45,033 bases of DNA. Source: a virus. Below, piece after piece: positions 1 to 8,927 of the stretch. The notes below the pieces were generated by a model. That model made no database searches. It was not told where the DNA came from and saw only the letters and a program-made list of their open reading frames with translations. A program made the translations under genes and the position numbers. The stretch covers positions 1 through 45,033 of the IMG/VR virus record IMGVR_UViG_3300010334_002402. One strand, 5' to 3'. Numbering within the stretch: the first letter of the stretch is position 1; the number at the start of each line of letters is the position of its first letter.

Positions 1-146
1 ACACGACCCCAACGGTGTTTAACGCCTTCACTTTTCCCATCGTCGCTTGGAATAAAAATACCACCTTTTGATATTTGTTCACCAAAATTCATGTCCGTAA
101 TAAGAATATTATCACGGACTGGAATAAGTTTTCCTGTTACTTTCAT
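1..146 (-). CDS. GroES-like co-chaperonin, partial (runs off the left edge)
   Basis: Only the first 48 codons are present; the gene continues past base 1. The visible protein starts MKVTGKLIPVRDNILI and continues with a GGIFIP stretch. This is the layout of GroES: the P-x-x-D-x-I/V-L-I first strand, then the mobile-loop region ending in GGI. T4-like phages encode such a protein (gp31 in T4), which replaces host GroES on GroEL so that the enlarged phage capsid protein can fold. The start at 146 overlaps the previous gene by ATGA, which supports translational coupling. Family membership is a motif judgement on a partial protein; I cannot see the roof or the C-terminal strand. Confidence 0.75.
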   Translation of the reverse strand, partial: MKVTGKLIPVRDNILITDMNFGEQISKGGIFIPSDDGKSEGVKHRWGR

Positions 147-439
147 TCGTTGCCTTCCGGATCCATATCAGATACATCTTTTTTACTTGTGACAGCAACT
201 GGTGCAGGTACGGGTGTTGCCACAGGTACAGGTGCTGGAGCAGGTGCTGGCCTACTTAAATTTATTTGACTTGGAATTCCTGAAGATATAATTTTGCCGC
301 CGGGACCTAACTTATCTCCCCTAGCATTTACCTTCATATTTCCCACAGCTGGCTGTAACTCGTTTTGGTTAATTAGTTTGCCCATGTCTACTTCTCGACC
401 TTTAGCCGTTCTGTAAATACCTGTTTTTTGATTAGCCAT
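143..439 (-). CDS. Small phage protein with Pro/Ala-rich tail
   Basis: A 98-residue protein. Residues 1-60 are charged and Gly/Asn-rich and contain NMKVNARGDKLGPGGKI. Residues 63-82 are an almost pure Pro-Ala-Val stretch, followed by an acidic end. The Pro/Ala segment looks like an extended linker. The conserved-looking NMKVNARGDxLGPGGKI block resembles small proteins I associate with T4-like marine phages, but I know no function. A strong Shine-Dalgarno (AAGGAG, 7 bases before ATG) supports the start. It overlaps the GroES-like gene by four bases and follows the DnaE-like fragment by 26 bases, so the three are probably co-transcribed. Confidence 0.8.
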   Translation of the reverse strand: MANQKTGIYRTAKGREVDMGKLINQNELQPAVGNMKVNARGDKLGPGGKIISSGIPSQINLSRPAPAPAPVPVATPVPAPVAVTSKKDVSDMDPEGNE

Positions 440-465
440 TGTAATCTCCTTAATTATACTACTAC

Positions 466-975
466 TTATCTCAAGAATTCTTGCCAGTCTAAATTATATT
501 TGACAGAATCTATTTGGTGTACACCTAGTAAATATAGCACAAAACTAGCCACCGAACTGCCTCTACCTACTCCCCAAACAATACCATTTTCGTTACAAGT
601 GTCCACAAAATGTTTAGTCCATTGTAGCAATGGAATCATTTTACGACTACGATATTCTTCCATTTCGTCGTAAACACGTTCTTTTTGTTGGTTAGTTGTG
701 CAACGTTTAATACACCATTCTTCTACATCAAAGTCTTTATACTCAGGCGGCATAAACCAATCACTTTGAAGTGCTTGATCAAAATCCTCAATGCTGATAG
801 AGTCTAACTGATCGTTAAATCTTTGAAATGTAAACCCAGCAGTTTTTTCCAACTGCTCCATGTCTTCCGTATAGTCTACAGTTAGATCTTTGAGGTTGGT
901 TAGTTTTCCTTGATAAAGGAACTTAAATATATCTTGTGTATTAAAAATAGGATTACCAAATTTGTCTAGGCGCAT
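466..975 (-). CDS. DnaE-like (C-family DNA polymerase) fragment protein
   Basis: A 169-residue protein. Its last 60 residues match the region where the palm of bacterial DNA polymerase III alpha begins: a helix (EEYRSRKMIPLLQWTKHF), then NGIVWGVGRGSSVASFVLYL, then a GV-x-x-IDSVKYNL-x-x-x-x-FL block. In DnaE/PolC the equivalent is GPGRGSGAGSLVAYALGI followed by DPL-x-x-x-L-x-FERFL. The protein stops right after FLR, just before the place where DnaE carries its first catalytic aspartates (PDID), so it cannot polymerise by itself. The downstream gene starts with its own ribosome site, so a simple frameshift is unlikely. The N-terminal 100 residues are acidic and unrecognised. Possible roles are a nucleotide- or DNA-binding relic or a partner-binding decoy; both are inference. 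Confidence 0.65.
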   Translation of the reverse strand: MRLDKFGNPIFNTQDIFKFLYQGKLTNLKDLTVDYTEDMEQLEKTAGFTFQRFNDQLDSISIEDFDQALQSDWFMPPEYKDFDVEEWCIKRCTTNQQKERVYDEMEEYRSRKMIPLLQWTKHFVDTCNENGIVWGVGRGSSVASFVLYLLGVHQIDSVKYNLDWQEFLR

Positions 976-982
976 AGCCTAC

Positions 983-1011
983 ATTTTAACTGACTTTAAT
1001 TAAGCTGTCAA
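983..1011 (-). promoter_or_regulatory. Possible sigma70 promoter before the DnaE-like gene
   Basis: TTGACA (1006-1011) and TAAAAT (983-988) are 17 bases apart on the minus strand. The -35 lies inside the end of the upstream coding sequence, where its bases also spell Lys-Leu-Asp-Ser, so it may be chance. If used, transcription would begin almost at the ATG at 975, giving a leaderless message; the gene also has no clear Shine-Dalgarno. Confidence 0.35.
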
Positions 1012-1216
1012 GTTTTTTATCCCGGTTTTCCATCATTTTTTCTAGAGTCGCTTGTCGGCGTTTGCCCAATTCTTCATTATATGTATCCAACATCAAACTT
1101 ATTTGTTGTTTGACTCCGGGATTGCTGGTCATAAAATATTTTTTGGTAAGATCAAAGATCTTAGTTTCAAGATCTCCGTCTTTAATTTCTGACAAATTTC
1201 CAGAAAGTGGGTGCAT
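986..1216 (-). CDS. Small helical phage protein, unknown
   Basis: A 76-residue, highly charged protein predicted to be mostly helical (LETKIFDLTKKYFMTSNPG, then MLDTYNEELGKRRQATLEKM). It starts on the stop codon of the fibre gene before it (TAATG overlap), so it is translationally coupled to the tail-fibre operon. That position suggests a structural or assembly role such as a fibre chaperone or tail component, but this is inference only. I recognise no catalytic motif and assign no function. Confidence 0.75.
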   Translation of the reverse strand: MHPLSGNLSEIKDGDLETKIFDLTKKYFMTSNPGVKQQISLMLDTYNEELGKRRQATLEKMMENRDKKLDSLIKVS

Positions 1217-1791
1217 TAGTATTCGCCTAGATTTTTTATGTATACAGTGGACCCACCGTCAACAGTCCACACTTCAAATACTTCTACTTTTCCGGTAGTA
1301 GGAAGGGATACAGTAACAGGATTATTACCGTATGGCCACCCGGTAGCTGTTTTTAAAACTCCGTTATTTGTTGTAGACAGTGTTGCAGTTCTTGGACTTC
1401 CGTTATTGGTTAATATAAGTCTAACAGTACTCCACATTCCAGCATCGGGCCAATTTTCAAAAGTTAAAGTTGCATTAGCTGAAAGTGTTACTTGTTGGAT
1501 AGGACCGTTATCTACGTTAATTAATGCGCCGCCCGCACCAACAGTGCCTGCATTATAGAATACACCATTGAATTGTGAATACAATCCGTTATTAAATATT
1601 GTACCCTGCAATTGATTAACAGGCTGTGTAACATCTAATCCATTAGTCTGTAACAGTGTAATTTCTGCAGATGCTTCTGCAAGTCCAGCTTGGATTGCTG
1701 TGAAATTATCCCTAAAACCTTGGCTATCGTTATCTTGTCCTGCTACCGGGTATGCTACATTGATTGCTGAGTAATTTATTTGGCTTGTCAT
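1216..1791 (-). CDS. Tail-fibre/structural protein with shared N-terminal module
   Basis: A 191-residue protein. Residues 5-40 (INVAYPVAGQDNDSQGFRDN followed by FTAI) are a divergent copy of the module that starts three other fibre proteins in this operon. The rest is small-residue, beta-strand-rich sequence (LSANATLTFENWPDAGMW, RTATLSTTNNGV) typical of phage fibre domains. The start is set by the ATGA overlap with the 959-residue gene and by AGGA about ten bases upstream. A late-promoter box 31 bases upstream, inside the end of the previous gene, could boost its expression. Probably a virion surface or fibre-attachment protein. Confidence 0.75.
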   Translation of the reverse strand: MTSQINYSAINVAYPVAGQDNDSQGFRDNFTAIQAGLAEASAEITLLQTNGLDVTQPVNQLQGTIFNNGLYSQFNGVFYNAGTVGAGGALINVDNGPIQQVTLSANATLTFENWPDAGMWSTVRLILTNNGSPRTATLSTTNNGVLKTATGWPYGNNPVTVSLPTTGKVEVFEVWTVDGGSTVYIKNLGEY

Positions 1792-4667
1792 ACTGTTATC
1801 CTGTTATTCTTAAATATTAGATATTTATCGTCGGTATATCCTGCCGCCGAAGTTATTGTATATCTATCAATTGTGTAATCTATTTTGGTAAAATCAAAAC
1901 CGCTATGTTTGATATTTAATAAAATAGTATCTGCTGTTCCAACCTTACAGAAACATAGTGGTATAGCTAGTATGTATCCTAGTTGTTGTTTTTGTCCTGC
2001 TGGAATGGACCGCATCCATAGCGGCAAATAGTTTCTTTCAGTTTTTGCCAATATAGGAGTTCCATCTACAGTATAGCTATTAATAGCTGTGCTAATTCTT
2101 TCTTGCCAATTTGTAATACTACTAGGGAAATATGTATTAGGCTCGGGCGTATTGGTTTGATATCCTGTGCTGTCTACTGTGATATTATAATCAGGCCGAT
2201 TAACAAACGGAGCATTAACTTTTAAAGAGTCTAATTCAAATTGTTCAAAAGTTGTAGGATTTCTTACTTGCTCGAACGTGTGCGGATCTAATACAATTTT
2301 TCCATGTTCGTCTAGTACTTTATGAACTTCAAATCCTTTTTGCCAAATTGAGTTGCTTATATCTGCAGTAATGTTTTCTGAAGAATTATTGGACCTAATT
2401 GATAATGGTAAATGTTTTCCATTAGGTTCTAGAGGATCAACCATTTGTATATAAACTACTTCATATACTGATTCATTAGATACTGGATCTACAGCTATTG
2501 ATTTTTGTATACTTTTAAATTGAAATCGTTTACGCTTAGTGTTTAAGCCCATAGCCCCAACAATAGATGCAGCTGATTGCGCTTCTATTCCAGCATATAC
2601 CAACATTGTTAGTGATGTCTGCATACCAAAATTTGTATCTGTTGGTCTGTATATACTTGATGGTGTAAATACGGTTGGATTATTAATAAAACTTTTAAAT
2701 AAATCTCTTTGTTCAGGAATCAAATATGGTCTTACTGTGATGTTGTTATAAACAATATCGTTAGGGCTACTAATTGTAATTGTAAATTCTTTAGTAATTG
2801 CACTGTACCCATATTGATCTGCAGACTCGACACTGAATGTATAGGTTCTATCTACTGTGGTAGTATTTCTATCAAATGTAGTAGTTCTAGAATCAAATGT
2901 TATTAGTCCTAGTGTATCTGTATTTGCATTATAAAATTGATTCGGTATGCCAACTAGCTCGCCATCTAATTTTAAATGTATTCCTGGCGGCAAACTTCCT
3001 TTAACTACTGTATACGTAACTTTTGCACCTGCCACAGATGTTTCAGCCAATAGACGAAGTGTGCAAATATAATCTGCAGGAATAGTTCCTAAATTACGTG
3101 GACTAATCCAAGTAATTTGACTATGGATACTTCCTAATATAGTTAAATTAAACTCTTTGCTACTACTAACTAATTCTTCACTACTATCGCCGATTCGGGT
3201 TGCTGTAATTGTAAATGTAAACTTTTCTGTAACACTGGGTTGATATGGAACCATTCCATATAAATCTCCTGTTAGCGGGTCAAAATCAACTCCGGTAGGA
3301 AATTTACATAGTGTTCCTATATAAAATGCTGTATTATTTGGAATACTAATTAATAGATTAGATGTTAGTGTTAATCTATATCGCGTGTTACTTAATTTAT
3401 CAACTTGTATTATTTGATATAAATGGTCATACGCACCCTCAACATAATTATTAAGAGTAAACCACTGACCAATTTTTGGAGCAACTGACACATTATCTAC
3501 TGTAACATGATTGCTTGTAATAATATTATCAAGGCCATTTATTTGATAAGCTACAGCATATGTTTCGTGGTTAGTTGGTTCTTTTCTAAAAGTTACACCG
3601 GTATTATCATATAATGCTACAGGTACTGTAAGGTAATTATTAGATCTAAATGTTCCTAAATTACTATTTGTTAACCACTGGGGGTTTCTTACATAGGTAC
3701 TATCTGCGGTAAACGCATCGGCTTGACCATCTAAAATAGTTGCATCGGCTCTGAATTCGTCTGTTCCTGCAACAAATATTTTAAAAATTCGTTGTGCGTT
3801 ACTAACACCATCTGTTACAGTTACTTTAAACTGATAATTTAAACTTAATGAATGATTTATTGATGCCGGGATATTGTAATCAAACATTACGGTATCGTAC
3901 TGATAGCTATTAAAACTATTAGTATCACCGCTAACGTCAGCAACATTCATTAAACTATTAGTTCCAGTTATCTTTGGTATGGGCAAGATATATCCACTGA
4001 TAAGTCCAGAATTACTTAAAGTTAGCCCTGGCGGTAAACTTCCATCTCCGCTGGCTATAAAAAAACGTAATTCTCTATTTGTGGCAATACTTAAATCTAT
4101 AACTTCTAATTGATATTCTATGTAGGTTTGATCTGTAGTATAAAATTGTTTGTTTGGACCAACAGGCAAATTTCCAGCAGATGTAATAAATGTTGGACGA
4201 TGATTACTATTGATTGACATAAAGAATGTTCTGTCCGCAAAACCGGATGCAGTAACATTAACAGAATTGATGTTTTCTGTAGTGCTAACTCCAAATGTTC
4301 CGTTGTGATGGTCGGATGTAATATATGTCCCAGCAGGAATACCAGTTCCTGACAATTTCATACCAACTAAAAATGTTCCAGAAACAACTGTTCTTGGAAT
4401 AAATGCACCTCCAGAAAAGGTACTATTTTTACTACTAGCACTTGCTGACGCTCTTATACAAAATTCAAATTTAGTAAAATACGCAACAATGTACGGGCTA
4501 CCAAGAATATGATTTCCTTTGATATATAACCCTCCTGGCAATTTACCAGAGATTACATTATAATTTACTCCCGAATCATTTGTTACCGGCAATGGAATAT
4601 TTACGGTGCGTTCTTCTGTGAGAACTCCAAAATTATAACCCGATTCTTTATTCCAAATTTTTAGCAT
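1788..4667 (-). CDS. Large structural protein with putative Ig-like (He_PIG/cadherin-like) repeats
   Basis: A 959-residue protein. Motifs of the He_PIG type (L-P-x-G-L/I-x-L-x-x-x-G-x-L-x-G-x-P) recur: LPGGLYIKGNHILGSP near residue 45, LPPGLTLSNSGLISGYI near 210-230, FPTGVDFDPLTGDLYGMVP near 455, and LPPGIHLKLDGELVGIP near 555. Between them are strands such as YTFSVESADQYGYSAITKEF that resemble Ig/cadherin folds. Such repeats build rod-like adhesive shafts on phage virions. The C-terminal third (after about residue 640) lacks the motif and is unrecognised. It sits in the fibre operon, overlaps the next gene by ATGA and follows the 332-residue gene after nine bases. Probably a tail or virion surface adhesin; the substrate is unknown. 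Confidence 0.8.
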   Translation of the reverse strand: MLKIWNKESGYNFGVLTEERTVNIPLPVTNDSGVNYNVISGKLPGGLYIKGNHILGSPYIVAYFTKFEFCIRASASASSKNSTFSGGAFIPRTVVSGTFLVGMKLSGTGIPAGTYITSDHHNGTFGVSTTENINSVNVTASGFADRTFFMSINSNHRPTFITSAGNLPVGPNKQFYTTDQTYIEYQLEVIDLSIATNRELRFFIASGDGSLPPGLTLSNSGLISGYILPIPKITGTNSLMNVADVSGDTNSFNSYQYDTVMFDYNIPASINHSLSLNYQFKVTVTDGVSNAQRIFKIFVAGTDEFRADATILDGQADAFTADSTYVRNPQWLTNSNLGTFRSNNYLTVPVALYDNTGVTFRKEPTNHETYAVAYQINGLDNIITSNHVTVDNVSVAPKIGQWFTLNNYVEGAYDHLYQIIQVDKLSNTRYRLTLTSNLLISIPNNTAFYIGTLCKFPTGVDFDPLTGDLYGMVPYQPSVTEKFTFTITATRIGDSSEELVSSSKEFNLTILGSIHSQITWISPRNLGTIPADYICTLRLLAETSVAGAKVTYTVVKGSLPPGIHLKLDGELVGIPNQFYNANTDTLGLITFDSRTTTFDRNTTTVDRTYTFSVESADQYGYSAITKEFTITISSPNDIVYNNITVRPYLIPEQRDLFKSFINNPTVFTPSSIYRPTDTNFGMQTSLTMLVYAGIEAQSAASIVGAMGLNTKRKRFQFKSIQKSIAVDPVSNESVYEVVYIQMVDPLEPNGKHLPLSIRSNNSSENITADISNSIWQKGFEVHKVLDEHGKIVLDPHTFEQVRNPTTFEQFELDSLKVNAPFVNRPDYNITVDSTGYQTNTPEPNTYFPSSITNWQERISTAINSYTVDGTPILAKTERNYLPLWMRSIPAGQKQQLGYILAIPLCFCKVGTADTILLNIKHSGFDFTKIDYTIDRYTITSAAGYTDDKYLIFKNNRITV
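1822..1829 (-). promoter_or_regulatory. T4-type late promoter (GATAAATA)
   Basis: GATAAATATC on the minus strand matches the T4 late consensus TATAAATA in 7 of 8 positions. It lies within the last codons of the 959-residue gene, and the predicted start (about 1816) leaves a 25-base leader with AGGA before the ATG at 1791. Confidence 0.5.
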
Positions 4668-4676
4668 GAATGAACC

Positions 4677-5675
4677 TTACTTGATTAAAACAGCAGAAAA
4701 AACAGTTCCGGCATTTGCTTGTAAAACTTGTCCTGAACTAGAACTTGTAAAAGCTGCCAAAGATACATAATCGTTGATACCATTTAGATAAACTGGAAAA
4801 GACATTGGTACTGTTCTATTAACATTTGTATTAACTTGATTTTCATTTAAATGAACAGAACTAGTATTTTTTAAAATTTTTACATACATTGAACCTGTTC
4901 CTAACCCAGATGCAAATGTTACAGAATAAGATATATTATACCAACCTGGCATGTTTGGGCGAAACTTATTATTTGAAAACCAAACGTTTACATCTGACTG
5001 TGCAGATAATGTTATAACTGTTTCACTGTTAGTTGGTATAGTTTGTACTGAAGTTAAACTAGCAGTTGTTACTGTGGTACTAACTGGCACAACTTCGGTA
5101 CGAGCTAGCTCTCCAAAATCGTAATCGTTTTCTAGCGGATTATTGAATCCACTAAGAACTCCAGTGCCATTTAAATCGATAGTATAGCCTTTAGGATAAT
5201 TTTGAAATCCTGTAGGATATGTAATTGTTCCTAGATCTAAATCTAAACGATTGCTAGATAGTAGTGTTGATAAAATATTATTTGAGACAGGAAAATCTAA
5301 ACCATATATCGTACTATGTGTGTCACCGCCGTAGGTATAATTTCCGTTAAGATTTAAATTACCTGAAAGTTTAGGAGTACTGTCATTTTCTAATTTTGTA
5401 ACTGATGATAAATGTATATGATTACTATTACTTGTATCTACAATTATAGTGGTATCAGTTGTTATTGTTTTAAATTCTAAATTTAAATTAGATGTATTTT
5501 TTCCAGTAAGTATGGCCGCGCCATTTCCAAGATTAGTTCCATTAAGTACGGCACCTTCATCAAATAAGGTTTTGAAATTATCATTAACTTTAAGAAATGC
5601 CGTACGTAAATCATCTCCAGTACCGTCGTTTGGATAAGTTCCTAACTTTATTTCTTTTAATGTTGGTATTGTCAT
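4677..5675 (-). CDS. Fibre protein with C-terminal C1q/TNF-like jelly roll
   Basis: A 332-residue protein. Residues 6-40 (IKLGTYPNDGTGDDLRTAFL, then KVNDNF) are the shared N-terminal module of this operon. The middle is Asn/Gly/Ser-rich linker. From about residue 200 there is a pattern like C1q/TNF-type heads: NSETVITLS, then FRPNMPGWYNISYSVTF, then MYVKILKN, then YLNGINDYVSLAAF, ending in a hydrophobic strand FSAVLIK. That fold forms trimers and is a common receptor-binding tip in phage fibres. The gene is separated from the 1054-residue gene by 75 bases that hold a late-promoter-like box. Likely a receptor-binding fibre; the target is unknown. Confidence 0.75.
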   Translation of the reverse strand: MTIPTLKEIKLGTYPNDGTGDDLRTAFLKVNDNFKTLFDEGAVLNGTNLGNGAAILTGKNTSNLNLEFKTITTDTTIIVDTSNSNHIHLSSVTKLENDSTPKLSGNLNLNGNYTYGGDTHSTIYGLDFPVSNNILSTLLSSNRLDLDLGTITYPTGFQNYPKGYTIDLNGTGVLSGFNNPLENDYDFGELARTEVVPVSTTVTTASLTSVQTIPTNSETVITLSAQSDVNVWFSNNKFRPNMPGWYNISYSVTFASGLGTGSMYVKILKNTSSVHLNENQVNTNVNRTVPMSFPVYLNGINDYVSLAAFTSSSSGQVLQANAGTVFSAVLIK

Positions 5676-5693
5676 AATCCGCTCTCTTTAGTA

Positions 5694-5701
5694 TATTTAC
5701 C
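5694..5701 (-). promoter_or_regulatory. Late-promoter-like box (GGTAAATA)
   Basis: GGTAAATATAC on the minus strand, 19 bases before the ATG at 5675, in the only sizeable gap of the fibre operon (5676-5750). It matches the late consensus in 6 of 8 positions, with AAAGAGAG as a weak ribosome site. Weaker than the other late boxes in the window. Confidence 0.35.
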
Positions 5702-5750
5702 CGTTTTTAAACATTGAATCTGTTGCGTAACGCTGTGTAGTTTTGTCTCA

Positions 5751-8700
5751 TTATACCAATCTCTCAATTGAAATCATATTGTTGTTGTAAGCGCCACCAA
5801 TCATCACAGTAATGCGATAGGCTTTGGTGTAGGCGTAATTCAGTACATAGGTTGCAACGTCACCTTCGCCGGGAAAGTTCCATGAAAAAATTGATGCGCT
5901 TGGGGCTGTTGTCATTGAAAAACCAGCAGATGCTCCGCCAGAACCGACACCCGAGCCATAAGTACCACCTATATAACAAGTTGCTGTTCCGGATACTGTG
6001 GCCAAACTCAATCCACGCTGACCGCCGGTTGTCACTGTGGCTTTGATATTGTCCATTGTGACAAATGTACCAGCATTGACAAAAGCACTTACACGATTGT
6101 TTAGCAGTGTTCCTACACCGGCCGCTGCTTGTGAAAGATCAATATAAGCGCCGCGAGTTGTGCCACCAGCTTCAAAGAATCTAATTCTATCGATATACTG
6201 GTCAATAACAACTTGACTGCCGCTTAGACTAGAATTTGGTGATTTTGCTAGATCGACTTCTCCACCTTCGTCACCACTGGCATTTGTTGATACCAAAATA
6301 CTGCCAGTGGCATTACCAGCAGGTCCTTGTGGGCCTGTAGCGCCTGTGTCGCCTTTATCGCCTTTTGGTCCTGTAGTTAAAGTTGGTTTGTTAGTCAAGT
6401 CATCGTAATTGCCACTGAATGGAGCGGCTACACTGATAGTACCATCCAATGTCACACTGATATTAGAGCCAACCTTAACACCGCCTAATACACTTGATGT
6501 AGCTGCTGGTAGTGTGTATGTGGTGCCACCATATGTGCTACCATCACTATTTTTAATAACACCGCTTGCGGGCAATGTCAAATTACCACCCACGCCAAAG
6601 ATCCAACCTCGTGAATTGTCCACATCTGTCATTATCACTATGTCAGCATTGTCTGATTTGAGTGAGAATGCACCCCAGGTTTGTGTTCTAATAATACTTT
6701 GATCCGGCAACTTTGTTGTACCATCTGTGCCAAAGGTCCAAGTTTCTTGACCAGCTTTTAATACCAAATCTTCACTGTTAGAAATATCTCCAGCAACAGT
6801 TAGTCCAAATGGCAAGTATGTTTGTCCGCTACCAGCATCAAAACTCCAGTGTTTCCCATTAAGGTCCACATTAAAATCAGTGTCGCCAGTTGCAAAAAAT
6901 CCACCACTACTACCGGATATGTTTATGGCGGAAGTTTCTGGTAATGTTAGCGAGCCATCTGTGCCAAAGGTCCATGTTTTCTTGCCACCGCCAATATTAT
7001 CAGTAAATGAATTTAATTCAAATCCGCCAACTGCGTCGGCCTGGAATATTCCATCTCCGTATATATTAGTGCCATTGGGCAGGCTCAGTGTGCCATCTGT
7101 GCCAAACTCCCAGTAGTTTCCAACTTCAGTGTCTATGTTGCCTGTAAAAATGTTCAAACCGTTGCCGGCTATAACACCACCTGGTGGCATGATAAATCTG
7201 CCAACTGTATCGGTATCAAACACAAAGGTATGACCTTTAGATTCAATATTGACATTGTTAGTGGCAAACAGGTTAAGATTACCAGAGGCTGATTTAATAG
7301 TTGAGTCGGCTGGTACGGTCAAAGTGCCATCAGTTCCAAAAGTCCAATCGTTACTATTAGATGTAAGTTTAATAGCGTTGAGTGAATTGATAGTTGAAGG
7401 ACTTACAGGAGGCGCACTACACTCGACATTTGCGGTCCATCCAGCAAAGCCAGGATATTCTACATTGTTTAATACAATAGTAAGAGTATATCCAGCTATG
7501 CCGTGAGCGGTTTCAGTAAAGGTATAAGTATCACCAGTTTTATAACCTGGATTGTTTTGTATAGGGAATATCTGTGCCACTGTGGTGGATACCACATCAT
7601 GGGCATCTGCGGTAAAGGTCACATCCAAGGTCCAAGCATCGCCGCCATATGGTCCAATGTCTGGTGCAAACCCGTACACTGGCAACAGTACCGCAGAAAA
7701 TGTTTTGCTCCATGTTTTGGTCGGAACTGTTAATGAGCCGTTATTATCAAATGTCCAAGTGTAAGCAGTATCAAGCGCATTAGTTGTTAGTTCAACATTA
7801 TATCCAATCCTAACATTTGTCTTTGGTCCATTGCCTACAACATCTAAACTGTATAAATTCAAAGTGCTTTCCGAAGAGGAAATGCTGGCCCAGTTATATC
7901 CTTCCCAGTTGAAATTGATAGCACCGTTACCACCAAGACTGCCGTCTGGCATTGTCAATACACCATCTGTGCCAAAGGTCCACGCCTGATAAGAACCTGT
8001 GTTATCAAAGCGAGTATTGATTAAAAAATCTGTTCCGTTTGGACCAAAGATACCAGCAGAGCCTTCTAGAGATCCAATCAATGTACCATTAGGGAATGTT
8101 AGATAACCATCTGTGCCAAAGGTCCAAATGCTTGGATCCATAACATCATTGGAATTTAGTGTTGCTATTTCTACAGTAGCATCTGTTTGAGTTGGTTGTA
8201 GTCTAGTGTTATTGCTATAAGCACCTATTTCAAAATTGCCGTTGAGAGTTAGTCTATCGTTAGAATTACCAATAACAAGCCCTCCCGGCAATGTTGTAGT
8301 ACCATCTGTGCCAAAAGTCCAAAAATTTTGATTACTGTTAATTCTTATAGGGCTAGCACTTTGTAGTAATGCTCCAAGACCATCCGATCCGTTAGGAAGG
8401 TTTAGGTATCCATCTACGCCGAGACTTACTGTATAATCACCATTTACTAAGGTTGATCCATTTCCAACACTAGGTGTATTCCAACTCAATGTGCCTGTAC
8501 CATTGTTGTACAAGTAACCAGCTGTGCTGGTAGGTAACACAGCAAAGTTAGGTGCATTTGTGATGTTGTTCCATGTTAAGGAAGTACTGGTAATATAATT
8601 GGCATCGTTGGTAAAAGTACTCACATTGGTGGGCTTGTTTTTAATATAGTCAATGTGTGTTGAATCAGTTTCATTCCAATCAGCTTGTGTTTGATTGGGA

Positions 8701-8915
8701 ATACTGATAACACCATTTAAGTCCACATTGATATTTGTACCAACAGTAACACCGCCCAATCTGCTATTGCTAGCCGGAGGAAGTATGTAACCAATGCTAC
8801 CAGCTTGCGCACCCTCTACAGTCCACTTCTCTCCATCCCAGGTGTAGGTAATTCCGTTTTGTGCAAAAAAAGTTTGCCCTTGGTATGTAGGTGTTGGAAA
8901 ACTTAGTATAGTCAT
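5751..8915 (-). CDS. Long repeat-built tail fibre with collagen-like segment
   Basis: A 1054-residue protein. It starts with FPTPTYQGQTFFAQNGITY followed by WDGEKW, a different N-terminus from its neighbours. The body contains about eleven copies of a unit like WTFGTDGTLTLPNGT (for example near residues 195, 265, 310, 520, 600, 650 and 725), with variable sequence between them. Near residue 845 is a short collagen-like Gly-x-y run (GPKGDKGDTGATGPQGPAG), a trimerising element common in phage fibres. The C-terminal 150 residues have a different, Gly-rich character and may be the tip. By eye the base composition is richer in G and C than the genes on each side. Repeated DNA words inside the gene could support recombination between fibre modules. 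Confidence 0.85.
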   Translation of the reverse strand: MTILSFPTPTYQGQTFFAQNGITYTWDGEKWTVEGAQAGSIGYILPPASNSRLGGVTVGTNINVDLNGVISIPNQTQADWNETDSTHIDYIKNKPTNVSTFTNDANYITSTSLTWNNITNAPNFAVLPTSTAGYLYNNGTGTLSWNTPSVGNGSTLVNGDYTVSLGVDGYLNLPNGSDGLGALLQSASPIRINSNQNFWTFGTDGTTTLPGGLVIGNSNDRLTLNGNFEIGAYSNNTRLQPTQTDATVEIATLNSNDVMDPSIWTFGTDGYLTFPNGTLIGSLEGSAGIFGPNGTDFLINTRFDNTGSYQAWTFGTDGVLTMPDGSLGGNGAINFNWEGYNWASISSSESTLNLYSLDVVGNGPKTNVRIGYNVELTTNALDTAYTWTFDNNGSLTVPTKTWSKTFSAVLLPVYGFAPDIGPYGGDAWTLDVTFTADAHDVVSTTVAQIFPIQNNPGYKTGDTYTFTETAHGIAGYTLTIVLNNVEYPGFAGWTANVECSAPPVSPSTINSLNAIKLTSNSNDWTFGTDGTLTVPADSTIKSASGNLNLFATNNVNIESKGHTFVFDTDTVGRFIMPPGGVIAGNGLNIFTGNIDTEVGNYWEFGTDGTLSLPNGTNIYGDGIFQADAVGGFELNSFTDNIGGGKKTWTFGTDGSLTLPETSAINISGSSGGFFATGDTDFNVDLNGKHWSFDAGSGQTYLPFGLTVAGDISNSEDLVLKAGQETWTFGTDGTTKLPDQSIIRTQTWGAFSLKSDNADIVIMTDVDNSRGWIFGVGGNLTLPASGVIKNSDGSTYGGTTYTLPAATSSVLGGVKVGSNISVTLDGTISVAAPFSGNYDDLTNKPTLTTGPKGDKGDTGATGPQGPAGNATGSILVSTNASGDEGGEVDLAKSPNSSLSGSQVVIDQYIDRIRFFEAGGTTRGAYIDLSQAAAGVGTLLNNRVSAFVNAGTFVTMDNIKATVTTGGQRGLSLATVSGTATCYIGGTYGSGVGSGGASAGFSMTTAPSASIFSWNFPGEGDVATYVLNYAYTKAYRITVMIGGAYNNNMISIERLV
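6721..8126 (-). repeat. Dispersed exact 20-base repeats within the fibre gene
   Basis: The 20-mer CCATCTGTGCCAAAGGTCCA occurs exactly at 6721-6740, 6955-6974, 7963-7982 and 8107-8126, with near copies around 7092 and 8302. It encodes the WTFGTDG part of the protein repeat. Spacing is irregular (234, 1008 and 144 bases), so this is a coding repeat and not a CRISPR array. Confidence 0.85.
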
Positions 8916-8927
8916 TATAGGTCCTTA

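Noticed and set aside
5711-5735. Short GCGTTACGC palindrome as terminator between fibre genes
   Set aside because: Stem of four bases and no T run.
6721-8126. Regular repeats that might be a CRISPR array
   Set aside because: The copies are 20 bases, irregularly spaced and encode the WTFGTDG repeat of a fibre protein; no repeat-spacer order.
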